Made by a program: the position numbers and the translations under genes. A model generated the notes under the pieces. That model searched no databases and was not told where the DNA came from. It saw nothing but the letters and a program-made list of their open reading frames with translations. DNA of 25,662 nt from Brevifilum sp029548365 (lineage in GTDB: Bacteria > Chloroflexota > Anaerolineae > Anaerolineales > Anaerolineaceae): NCBI GenBank assembly GCA_035376985.1, contig DAOSSA010000028.1:1-25662 (forward strand). Reading direction: 5' to 3'. Positions within the stretch are counted from its first letter, which is position 1; each line of letters begins with the position of its first letter. Shown piece by piece: positions 1 through 7,497 of this stretch.

Positions 1-140
1 TGTCCGCCCAGGGCAACCACGGAGGGTTGCCCCTACGGGTGACCGGGTCAACCACAGCTCAATATCCTTTCAGGGTACAGGGAGTGCCACGCAAAGGTCC
101 GCCCCAACAAATGATGCTGAATTAAGAACTAACCAATTTT
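1..140 (+). repeat. Dispersed intergenic repeat, copy A
   Basis: Bases 53-140 match bases 11222-11309 in the same orientation, with about 11 differences in 88 positions by hand alignment, mostly C/T or G/A changes. Bases 1-36 are the reverse complement of the split module at 11166-11221, so this part is inverted relative to copy B. The 1-36 module contains a near-palindrome (GGGCAACC, short centre, GGTTGCCC). It has no reading frame of note. It may continue to the left of the window. Confidence 0.8.
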
Positions 141-239
141 CAACACTTTCGAAAAAAGCTATTGTAAAAAATAAATCCAGTTCAATAAACGATGGGAAAA
201 CCATCTCAACCGCCTGCATGTGTTACTCACAAATTGCTA

Positions 240-248
240 TGCTATAAT
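240..248 (+). promoter_or_regulatory. Extended -10 promoter for ftsK
   Basis: TGC followed by TATAAT (243-248) is a perfect extended -10 element. The matching -35 region is poor, as is usual for extended -10 promoters. Transcription would start near 255, which rules out the upstream ATG at 220 as the normal start of ftsK and supports the ATG at 289. Confidence 0.6.
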
Positions 249-288
249 CCAATTTAACACCAACCCAAAAACTATTCAGGAGACCAGC

Positions 289-2559
289 ATGGCACGTCGG
301 TCAACAAAAACTTCCACAGCCACACAGAGCAGAAAACCAAAGCCAAAAGCAAAACCAGGATCAAAATCAAAAGCAAAATCTCAGGAACACCTTCTCTCCG
401 GAATCACTCCCCAGAAACGTGTTGATATTATTGCAATCCTGCTGCTATTGATCGGAGCCTTAACCCTGATCAGCCTCTTCACTCAAAGCAGCGGTCGATT
501 AACCGCCTGGTGGGTACAATCCCTTTCCACATTCATCGGCTGGGGAGTTTATATCCTTCCCCTGGTATTGATGCTCTTCGGCGCCTGGATACTCCTCAGA
601 AACAATCAGCATTTTCCAAAATTATCCTTTGTGCGCATTATTGGAATAATTCTGATCACCATTAATTTGACCGCCTGGTTACATCTGATCATTGATGGTA
701 GCTTTTTAGATGCTCGGCTGGGAAATGGCGGCGGTTACCTTGGTGCAGCAATCAAAATCGGGTTTGTCCGCCTGCTGGGAAAACCAGGGACGATCATTGC
801 CCTGATCGCCTGGCTGCTGATCAGCTTGATCATCACCCTCGACCTTACTATGGCGAACATTATTAAGTGGATCGGGAGCTTGCTGAACACGTTGGGTGAA
901 AGCATCGCTCGGGTTGCCGACAACATCAAAGCTCGTCTTCAGAACCGGAGGAGAGCCCGCAAGCAATCAAAACAAGCTGAAACTCACCGGGTCAGCCCTG
1001 CTGTAAACCAGGAACAACCCTCTCTTTCAGCCACGCCTGCGGGTGCAACAACCGTTACTCTCCAGGAAACTCCAGAAGCCCTGCCAAAAGAACCGGTGTG
1101 GGTCCTCCCAAACCCTGAAGATATCCTTGATCCAGCCATTACGCCCCCGGATGACACTGAAAATGACCGCCACCGGGCACGGGTCATTGAGGAGACGTTG
1201 CGCTCCTTTGGTGCTCCGGGTCATGTGGTAGAAATCAAGCGCGGACCCTCGGTAACATTGTTTGGCGTCGAACCGGATTTTATCGCCTCCCGCAATGCAA
1301 AAACAAGGGTGCGCGTGTCAAAAATCACTGCGTTGTCCGATGATCTCGCATTGGCGTTGGCCGCATCGCGGATTCGCATTCAGGCGCCGGTGCCTGGTAA
1401 AGGCTACATTGGCATCGAAGTCCCCAACCAGCATATTTCAATCGTATCCCTTCAGGAAGTACTCCTGAGCCCAACTTATCAGCAATTGAATTCTCCAATA
1501 AAAGTAGCCCTCGGCAAAGATGTTTCCGGCAACCCGGTGGCAACCGACCTGACAGCTTTACCCCACCTGTTAATTGCCGGCACAACGAATTCCGGAAAAT
1601 CTGTTTGCATCAATGCCATCCTGTCCTGTTTGTTACTGAATAAAACCCCAGATCAATTACGTCTGGTGCTGATTGACACGAAGCGCGTGGAATTGGGTGG
1701 ATACTACAGCATTCCGCATTTACTGTCGCCCGTCGTTGTTGAGGCTGCACATGTCGTCGGTGCCCTGCAGTGGATGATGCGCGAAATGGATATTCGCTAT
1801 CGTAAGTTTTCTGACATCGGCGCGCGCAATATCAGTGAATTCAATCGATTTTGTGAAAAGAACAACACAAAAGAATTGCCTTACATTCTGGTCGTGATCG
1901 ACGAACTCTCCGACCTAATGATGCTGGCTCCCGATGAAGCCGAGCGCTCCCTGACGAGATTGGCTCAATTAGCACGCGCCACGGGAATCCACCTGATCAT
2001 CGCCACACAACGCCCCTCAACAGACATTATTACCGGGCTGATCAAAGCTAACTTTCCAGCCCGGATTGCCTTTGCTGTTGCATCTTCCGTCGATAGCCGC
2101 GTGATCCTCGATCAACCGGGCGCTGAACGTCTTCTCGGCAACGGGGATATGCTTTTCAAGCCGCCTGATGCTCCGGCTCCCATTCGTATTCAGGGAGCCT
2201 ACGTCTCAGATGACGAAATCTTCCGCCTGGTTTCCTATTGGCGGAGTTTTAGTGTTTCTGAAGGCGCACCTGAACGACCCGACCAACCGGCTGCCTTTCA
2301 CACCACGACCGGAGGCGTCCTGAAACAAACACCTCTCTGGGAAGAAATTGAATCTGACCAGGATGATAAATATATGCAAGCCCTGGAAATATTTCGCTCT
2401 GAAGGATATGCTTCCATTTCTTTGCTTCAGCGCAAATTACGGATTGGCTATACACGCGCGGCCCGACTGATCGACGAAATGGAGAAGCAGGGCATAATCG
2501 GTCCACCGGACCCAAAGACACAGTTGCGAGCCTTTCTTAATCAGCAAGATGATAAATAA
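289..2559 (+). CDS. ftsK: DNA translocase FtsK/SpoIIIE
   Basis: Septal DNA pump that moves chromosome DNA at division using ATP. The ATG at 289 is chosen because AGGAG lies 6 bases upstream (278-282) and the promoter's -10 is at 243-248; an in-frame ATG at 220 lies before that promoter. The 756-residue protein has a Lys/Ser-rich basic N-terminus (about 1-40), roughly four membrane helices between 45 and 190, a variable Pro/Gln linker, and the RecA-like motor. Walker A is GTTNSGKS at 431-438, Walker B ends in D538-E539, and the ATQRPSTD and TGLIKANFPARIAF motifs are typical of the family. The last 70 residues form the winged-helix gamma domain that reads orientation sequences. The membrane part and linker are short compared with E. 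coli FtsK, as in most bacteria outside the gamma-proteobacteria. No terminator is visible downstream. Confidence 0.95.
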   Translation: MARRSTKTSTATQSRKPKPKAKPGSKSKAKSQEHLLSGITPQKRVDIIAILLLLIGALTLISLFTQSSGRLTAWWVQSLSTFIGWGVYILPLVLMLFGAWILLRNNQHFPKLSFVRIIGIILITINLTAWLHLIIDGSFLDARLGNGGGYLGAAIKIGFVRLLGKPGTIIALIAWLLISLIITLDLTMANIIKWIGSLLNTLGESIARVADNIKARLQNRRRARKQSKQAETHRVSPAVNQEQPSLSATPAGATTVTLQETPEALPKEPVWVLPNPEDILDPAITPPDDTENDRHRARVIEETLRSFGAPGHVVEIKRGPSVTLFGVEPDFIASRNAKTRVRVSKITALSDDLALALAASRIRIQAPVPGKGYIGIEVPNQHISIVSLQEVLLSPTYQQLNSPIKVALGKDVSGNPVATDLTALPHLLIAGTTNSGKSVCINAILSCLLLNKTPDQLRLVLIDTKRVELGGYYSIPHLLSPVVVEAAHVVGALQWMMREMDIRYRKFSDIGARNISEFNRFCEKNNTKELPYILVVIDELSDLMMLAPDEAERSLTRLAQLARATGIHLIIATQRPSTDIITGLIKANFPARIAFAVASSVDSRVILDQPGAERLLGNGDMLFKPPDAPAPIRIQGAYVSDDEIFRLVSYWRSFSVSEGAPERPDQPAAFHTTTGGVLKQTPLWEEIESDQDDKYMQALEIFRSEGYASISLLQRKLRIGYTRAARLIDEMEKQGIIGPPDPKTQLRAFLNQQDDK

Positions 2560-2588
2560 AACCTGAGAATGAAAGCGGTGCAGATTAA

Positions 2589-2616
2589 TTGACAATTACC
2601 AGGGAATCGGTACAAT
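2589..2616 (+). promoter_or_regulatory. Consensus promoter for the S1 protein gene
   Basis: TTGACA (2589-2594), a 16-base spacer, and TACAAT (2611-2616). The expected start point is about 2623, giving a leader of about 104 bases before the ATG at 2727. Confidence 0.75.
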
Positions 2617-2622
2617 AGTTAA

Positions 2623-2696
2623 ACTGATTATTATTTTCCTTGTCGTTGGTTAAGGTATAAGGGTTGTCAAGTTATAAAATAACCTTTATAATCAGT
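2623..2696 (+). promoter_or_regulatory. Foldable 5' leader of the S1 gene
   Basis: ACTGATTAT (2623-2631) pairs perfectly with ATAATCAGT (2688-2696), 9 base pairs, and the left arm begins at the predicted transcription start. Inside the loop GGTTA (2648-2652) can pair with TAACC (2680-2684). The ribosome binding site (TGGAG, 2711-2715) lies just outside the stem. A role in self-control of S1 synthesis is an inference. Confidence 0.4.
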
Positions 2697-2726
2697 GAGA
2701 AATTCAACTCTGGAGTATTTATTTTT

Positions 2727-4160
2727 ATGAACCAAAATGACGATAATCAAAAGACGGGGGATGAAGCAAACCAGGAAGCGCCTGAGAACAAGATGGAAGC
2801 CTTATTGGCACAAGAAGGACTGACAATCGATTTTCCAAAACGCGGTGAAATTCGCAAGGGTACGATCGCCAGTGTCAGCGAAAGCCAGGTGCTTGTCAGT
2901 GTTGGCGCCAAATCTGAGGGCATTCTTGCCGGCAAAGAATTAGATGCCATCGATGATGAAACTCGCCAGGCTTTTAAAGTCGGTGATGAGATTGATGTTT
3001 TCGTCGTTACACTGGAAGACGCCAACGGCAATCTAATTCTCTCATTCACTCGCGCCCTGGAAGAAGAAAATTGGAAAACCGCAGAAGATTATTTAGAATC
3101 TGAAAAGTCATTCTCATCAATAATCGAAGGCTTCAACAAAGGCGGTCTCCTGGTACCTCTGGGTTCGATCCGCGGCTTTGTGCCTGCCTCTCAAATTGGG
3201 TTGACGCGCCGATTGTCCATCACCGGCAATTCTCACGAAGAGCGCTACGGCGGTATGGTCAATGATGTGATCGAAGTCTGTGTCATTGAAGTGGACCGTG
3301 AACGCCGCCGTCTGATCCTCTCAGAACGCGCGGCCAGCAGTGAAACCCGCGACACCATCAAGGAACGCGTGATTGAAGACTTGAAGGAAGGTGAAGTTCG
3401 CACCGGACGCGTAACTAGCCTGGCGGATTTCGGCGCCTTTGTGAATATCAGCGGCGCTGATGGACTGGTTCACCTTTCCGAGATTTCCTGGGAGCATATC
3501 AACCATCCCAACGAGGTTTTAGAGGTCGGACAGGAGATTAAAGTCAAGGTAATCAGCGTTGACCCTGATCGCAAACGCATTGGCCTCTCGATCCGGCGCC
3601 TTCAGGATGACCCTTGGGAGAAACAAATTAAAGCCCTGACTGAAGGACAGCTGGTAGAAGGAAGAATCACCCGTCTGACCAATTTTGGCGCCTTTGCCCG
3701 CCTAGTTTTCGATGGCGTTGAAGGTGACCTGGAAGGGTTGATCCATATTTCCGAAATCAGCGAGCAGCGCATTGAGCACCCGAAAGAACTGCTCAAAGAA
3801 GACGATGTCATCACCTTGCGAATCATCAAAATCGATGATGATACCCACCGCATCGGGTTGAGCATGCGTCGGGTTGACTCTCCCGCCTATTCGGACCTTG
3901 ACTGGAAAATTCTCAAAACAGAGTTTGACATGGACGAACTCAAGCATGATGAGCAAGAAGAAGATTTCGATGCCAAAGCTGATGAAGAAGAAACCCCCGA
4001 GGCAGTGGTAGAAATTCAAGCCGAAGTCGCTGCTGAGGATGTGGTAGAAAATAAGGCTGAACCCGAGGATGAGGTTGAAAAAGCTGCAGAATCCGAGAAT
4101 GAAGCTGAACAAGAACCTCCCGCCACTGAGGAAACTGAAGAAGTCAGCTCCGAAGATTAA
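2727..4160 (+). CDS. rpsA: S1 RNA-binding domain protein, ribosomal protein S1-like
   Basis: RNA-binding protein that probably serves as ribosomal protein S1, helping the 30S subunit bind mRNA. The ATG at 2727 has TGGAG 11 bases upstream; a TTG at 2664 would add 21 residues but lies within the structured leader. The 477-residue product has four S1 barrels at about 39-109, 126-199, 221-291 and 307-382. The third and fourth are the most canonical (DFGAFV / GLVHLSEIS and NFGAFA / GLIHISEIS), while the first two are diverged, as in S1 proteins where they bind the ribosome. Residues 400-477 are a strongly acidic Glu/Asp/Ala tail of low complexity. Four-domain S1 proteins are common outside the proteobacteria, which have six. 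It has its own promoter and terminator, so it is monocistronic. Confidence 0.88.
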   Translation: MNQNDDNQKTGDEANQEAPENKMEALLAQEGLTIDFPKRGEIRKGTIASVSESQVLVSVGAKSEGILAGKELDAIDDETRQAFKVGDEIDVFVVTLEDANGNLILSFTRALEEENWKTAEDYLESEKSFSSIIEGFNKGGLLVPLGSIRGFVPASQIGLTRRLSITGNSHEERYGGMVNDVIEVCVIEVDRERRRLILSERAASSETRDTIKERVIEDLKEGEVRTGRVTSLADFGAFVNISGADGLVHLSEISWEHINHPNEVLEVGQEIKVKVISVDPDRKRIGLSIRRLQDDPWEKQIKALTEGQLVEGRITRLTNFGAFARLVFDGVEGDLEGLIHISEISEQRIEHPKELLKEDDVITLRIIKIDDDTHRIGLSMRRVDSPAYSDLDWKILKTEFDMDELKHDEQEEDFDAKADEEETPEAVVEIQAEVAAEDVVENKAEPEDEVEKAAESENEAEQEPPATEETEEVSSED

Positions 4161-4168
4161 ATAAATCC

Positions 4169-4196
4169 AGGCGCACCAGCAATCAGGTGCGCCTTA
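4169..4196 (+). terminator. Rho-independent terminator after the S1 gene
   Basis: AGGCGCACC (4169-4177) and GGTGCGCCT (4186-4194) form a perfect 9-bp stem with an 8-base loop, starting 9 bases after the stop codon. The following T run is weak and interrupted. Confidence 0.7.
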
Positions 4197-4221
4197 TTGA
4201 TAATTACCTTTTACGAAGCAC

Positions 4222-5322
4222 ATGACTCTGATCATTGATGCGCACGAAGATTTAGCCTGGAACATGGTCAATTTAGGCCGTGACTATACGCGGTCAGCAT
4301 ATGAAATCCGACAGGACGAAGAAAATACGCCCATTCCCGCATATAACGGCAACACGTTGCTGGGTTGGCAGCAGTATCAGCAAGCCAATCTAGCAATCGT
4401 ATTCGGTACACTCTTTTGCACGCCGCGCCGTCGTGACAAAGGGAAATACAAAATCCAGGTATACGAAACCCCACAGGAAGCCCATCAGTGTTACCGCCAA
4501 AACCTGGATGCGTATTTTAAACTGGCAGAGCAGCATCCACAGAAATTTCAGCTCTTGTTCAGGCAGGCTGACCTGAAAGCGCATCTTGAAAGATGGCAAG
4601 CTCACCAGGCGGAGGAACAAACACCTCCTCCACCCGTTGGTATCGTCATCTTGATGGAGGGCGCCGATGGGATTCAGACACCAGAAGAGGTTGAACAATG
4701 GTTTGATTGGGGCGTCCGGCTCATTGGACCTGCCTGGGCAGGAACACGTTATTGCGGCGGCACCCTTGAACCCGGCCCACTAACCAAAGCGGGTTATTCG
4801 CTACTCGACCACATGGCGGATCAGGGTTTGATTTTAGATATCAGCCATATGGACCATTTATCAGCCCGGCAAGCCTTAGACCATTATGCAGGTCAGGTCA
4901 TCGCCTCCCACGCCAACGCTGAATCCCTGATCAGTGGCATCACGATCAACCGTCACCTGAAAGATGAAACCATCCACCAATTGATTGAACGCGAGGGCGT
5001 CATGGGGATTGTGCCGTTAATTTCTTTCCTGGATTGGAACTGGCGGGATCATGGCGGTCGCCAGGCGTTCGGCTTAGAGAAATACATCGCTCAAATTGAT
5101 CATGTATGCCAGCTTGCCGGCAATGCCCGACATGTCGCCATTGGCACCGATTTTGACGGTGGATTTGGCGTGGAAGCCGTGCCCCACGAAATAGACACGA
5201 TTGCAGACCTGCCCAAACTAATCCCGCTGTTGGAGGAAAAAGGTTACAATCAGGACGATATTGATCATATTATGCACGGAAATTGGCTCAGAATATTAAC
5301 AAACAACCTGCCGATCTCATGA
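4222..5322 (+). CDS. Membrane dipeptidase family M19 (renal-dipeptidase-like)
   Basis: Zinc-dependent dipeptidase of peptidase family M19, an amidohydrolase-fold enzyme that cleaves dipeptides, in some members containing D-residues. Metal-site motifs are all present: H8-x-D10 near the N-terminus, the bridging Glu in MEGADG (E146), His in DISHMD (H209), His in ASHANA (H230), and D310 in GTDFDGG. The 366-residue length is normal for a bacterial member. There is no signal peptide, so it is likely cytoplasmic despite the family name. No good ribosome binding site precedes the ATG; GAAG six bases upstream is the best candidate. Its stop overlaps the start of the following membrane protein gene, so the two are co-translated. 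Substrate cannot be told from sequence. Confidence 0.92.
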   Translation: MTLIIDAHEDLAWNMVNLGRDYTRSAYEIRQDEENTPIPAYNGNTLLGWQQYQQANLAIVFGTLFCTPRRRDKGKYKIQVYETPQEAHQCYRQNLDAYFKLAEQHPQKFQLLFRQADLKAHLERWQAHQAEEQTPPPPVGIVILMEGADGIQTPEEVEQWFDWGVRLIGPAWAGTRYCGGTLEPGPLTKAGYSLLDHMADQGLILDISHMDHLSARQALDHYAGQVIASHANAESLISGITINRHLKDETIHQLIEREGVMGIVPLISFLDWNWRDHGGRQAFGLEKYIAQIDHVCQLAGNARHVAIGTDFDGGFGVEAVPHEIDTIADLPKLIPLLEEKGYNQDDIDHIMHGNWLRILTNNLPIS

Positions 5323-5945
5323 CACACCCCGAAGAACAGCCACGCATTGAATCATCACAAGGGAGAACACCCGATCCTGCTGTGGATTACACCACGGATA
5401 TGGCTCTGGCCTATCGAAAAAATCGCCTCCGGATCGGTTTAGCCATGGCATTTGTTGGTTACCTGGTCTTTTTACTCGGTGCCCGACCCAGTATGTTTGG
5501 TTTAGACCGCAGCCCCGTAGTGGGGTTTGTCCAAATTTCGGTGTTCTTGCTGGGTTTGGCAATCATCAGCTTGGGAGGCTTCTTGACCCTGTGTGCACTT
5601 TGGCCCAAAGGAAAAAAGACGATCGCGGCAGACATCGGCTCCCGTCTGATCAGTACCGGCTATGTCGTTTGTTTTTTTTCAGGAATGGCAGATATTTTTG
5701 GGCTGGGAAGTCATCCCCTGCCCAACGTTTTTTTTGGTCCTTTACAGGCGCATGGAATGGTTTTAGGGATCTCTACGATCGCGATAGGATTTTTGCTCCT
5801 CATTCGGTACCCGAGGTTTCGGCTTGGAGAGCATCGTGGAGAAAATTCAAGCGACCCCCAGCCGCCCATGAATAGCGAAACGCCGTCCCAGGGTCAAACC
5901 GGATCAGACCCCCTCAGCATCAAACTTTCGACTCTTTTTCAATAA
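5319..5945 (+). CDS. Four-helix integral membrane protein, function unknown
   Basis: I do not recognise this protein. The ATG at 5319 overlaps the dipeptidase stop in an ATGA arrangement, which argues for translational coupling; a TTG at 5283 in the same frame lies inside the dipeptidase gene and has no ribosome binding site. The 208 residues comprise a polar N-terminus (1-35), four predicted membrane helices at about 38-55, 68-94, 107-128 and 145-163, and a polar Ser/Pro/Gln-rich C-terminal tail. There are no catalytic-looking motifs, though a small His pair (SHPLP, AHGM) lies in the last loop and helix. Coupling to an M19 peptidase suggests a shared task, but that is only contextual. The last 26 bases overlap a minus-strand open fragment (5920-6105). 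Confidence 0.75.
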   Translation: MTHPEEQPRIESSQGRTPDPAVDYTTDMALAYRKNRLRIGLAMAFVGYLVFLLGARPSMFGLDRSPVVGFVQISVFLLGLAIISLGGFLTLCALWPKGKKTIAADIGSRLISTGYVVCFFSGMADIFGLGSHPLPNVFFGPLQAHGMVLGISTIAIGFLLLIRYPRFRLGEHRGENSSDPQPPMNSETPSQGQTGSDPLSIKLSTLFQ

Positions 5946-6105
5946 CACAAAGGATCTCGGTCTGTGTTAACAAATCATGGGCTAATATGCCATGTTGCCG
6001 GGTAATTTCTGTGTCGCCCGTAAAAACCCAATCATCAAGCCTCATCCGATAGAAGCGTCCCAATCGCCCCAATGAAAAAACCGGGTTGAGGAAGGTTTCA
6101 TGATT
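5920..6105 (-). pseudogene. Start-less open fragment, possible gene remnant
   Basis: On the minus strand a frame of 61 codons is open from 6105 to a TGA at 5920-5922. Its translation looks protein-like (GRLGRFYRMRLDDWVFTGD, then ITRQHGILAHDLLTQTEIL) and not like random sequence. There is a stop (TAA, 6106-6108) immediately upstream, and no start codon in the first part except TTGs; the first ATG (6045) would give 41 residues and has no ribosome binding site. It fills most of the gap between the membrane protein gene and the M16 genes. It may be the C-terminal relic of a lost gene, a real small gene, or chance. I cannot name a family. Confidence 0.3.
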
Positions 6106-6117
6106 TTAAATTTCGTA

Positions 6118-6153
6118 TATAATGAATGCAAACAGGTCACATTGAATTATACT
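6118..6153 (+). promoter_or_regulatory. Candidate -10 elements for the M16 peptidase operon
   Basis: TATAAT at 6118-6123 and TATACT at 6148-6153 are both good -10 hexamers upstream of the first M16 gene, but neither has a convincing -35 box at 16-18 bases. Either could drive the M16-acpS genes. Confidence 0.3.
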
Positions 6154-6216
6154 GGATGGAGCAGGATCACTTTAAAAGAGGAAGCAGGCTCTTAACGCAC
6201 CCATTGTGGACATCTT

Positions 6217-7497
6217 ATGACAAATGCTGCACAATTAATCACCTTGGATAACGGTCTTACAGTTTATCTGAAAGAAATTCACACCGCCCCCATCATCAGC
6301 ACCTGGATCTGGTATCGCGTTGGCTCACGTAATGAGTCCCCTGGAATCACCGGAATCTCTCATTGGGTAGAGCATATGCAATTCAAAGGCACACAGGACT
6401 ATCCCGCCGGCAACCTCGACCGTGAGATCTCCCGTGTCGGCGGTGCTTGGAATGCGCTCACCCACATGGATTGGACCACCTATTTTGAGATCCTGCCCGC
6501 TCACCTTTTTAATATCAGCCTCAAACTGGAAGCAGACCGTATGGTCAACAGTCAATTCCTTCCTGTGGAAGTCGAGCGAGAACGCACTGTAATCATCTCC
6601 GAACGAGAAGGAAACGAAAATCAACCCCGGTTCCTGCTGGCGGAGGCGGTGCAAAACGCTGCCTTTTCACAACACCCCTACAAACACGAGGTAATTGGTG
6701 TAAAAGAAGATCTGTATGCCATCTCTCGCGAGGACCTCTATCAGCATTATCATCGCTATTATCAACCCACCAATGCGGTCCTGTCGATCGCAGGCGATTT
6801 TAATACCCGCTCCTTGCTGCAAAATATCAAAGAAATTTTTGGCGACATCCCCTCCGGTGAGCCCGTCAGGCTGATCATCCCACCCGAACCCGCCATTGAG
6901 CATGAAAAACAGGTGCACATCACCGGACCGGGCGAAACCAGCTACCTTCAGGTTGCCTATCGCGCGCCAAGTGCACAAAACCCAGATTTCTTTGCCCTGA
7001 CCGTGCTCGACAGCCTGCTCACCGGTCCCAGCAGCCTGAATATGTTCGGCTCTGGTGGAACGAGTAATAAAACCAGCCGGCTTTATCGCGCCCTGGTTGA
7101 AGGCGAAGTCACCGTATCGTGCCAGGGCTCCTTGCATGCGACCATCGACCCCTATCTCTATTCTATCAACCTGACCCTGCACCCGGATCGCACACCAGAG
7201 GAAGTGCTTTTTGCTGTTGACCAGGAAATCAAACGCGTTCTCGATTCCCCAATCACCAAAACTGAAATCGATCGGGCGATCAAACAGGCTAGGGCTTTAT
7301 TTGCCTTCAGCAGCGAGAACATCTCTAACCAGGCTTTTTGGCTTGGTTATTCGGAAATGTTCGCCAGTTATGATTGGTTCGAGAACTATGTTAATCATCT
7401 TTCTAACGTCACCCCGGAGAGAGTTCTCCAAATTGCCCAAACCTACCTTGATCCCAGCAATCGCGTGGTCGGCATCTATACCCCGGAAGGTGGTTAA
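6217..7497 (+). CDS. M16 family zinc metallopeptidase, catalytic subunit
   Basis: Insulinase-type (inverzincin) peptidase. The zinc motif H49-W-V-E52-H53 is intact and the third ligand is E129 (SEREGNE), 76 residues after H53, matching the HxxEH-x(about 75)-E spacing of the family. The 426-residue length corresponds to one M16 half (active domain about 10-190, then the inactive-type domain containing the Arg/Tyr region near LYRALVEG). There is no signal peptide. The next gene is a second M16 half lacking the zinc site, which suggests a heterodimer like mitochondrial processing peptidase or the bacterial YmfF/YmfH-type pairs. The ATG at 6217 has only a weak GTGGA upstream. Substrate is unknown; such enzymes usually degrade or trim peptides held inside a closed chamber. 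Confidence 0.93.
   Translation: MTNAAQLITLDNGLTVYLKEIHTAPIISTWIWYRVGSRNESPGITGISHWVEHMQFKGTQDYPAGNLDREISRVGGAWNALTHMDWTTYFEILPAHLFNISLKLEADRMVNSQFLPVEVERERTVIISEREGNENQPRFLLAEAVQNAAFSQHPYKHEVIGVKEDLYAISREDLYQHYHRYYQPTNAVLSIAGDFNTRSLLQNIKEIFGDIPSGEPVRLIIPPEPAIEHEKQVHITGPGETSYLQVAYRAPSAQNPDFFALTVLDSLLTGPSSLNMFGSGGTSNKTSRLYRALVEGEVTVSCQGSLHATIDPYLYSINLTLHPDRTPEEVLFAVDQEIKRVLDSPITKTEIDRAIKQARALFAFSSENISNQAFWLGYSEMFASYDWFENYVNHLSNVTPERVLQIAQTYLDPSNRVVGIYTPEGG

Noticed and set aside
220..288. Upstream in-frame ATG extending ftsK by 23 residues
   Set aside because: The extended -10 promoter at 240-248 lies downstream of it, and a good ribosome binding site serves the ATG at 289.
2664..2726. TTG-started extension of the S1 protein
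   Set aside because: It falls inside the structured leader, has no ribosome binding site, and its translation is unlike S1 N-termini.
3702..4112. 136-residue minus-strand frame opposite the S1 gene
   Set aside because: It is antisense to the Glu-rich acidic tail, which yields Phe/Ile-rich translations by composition alone.
6667..7182. 171-residue minus-strand frame
   Set aside because: Shadow of the M16 catalytic gene; no motif and no ribosome binding site.
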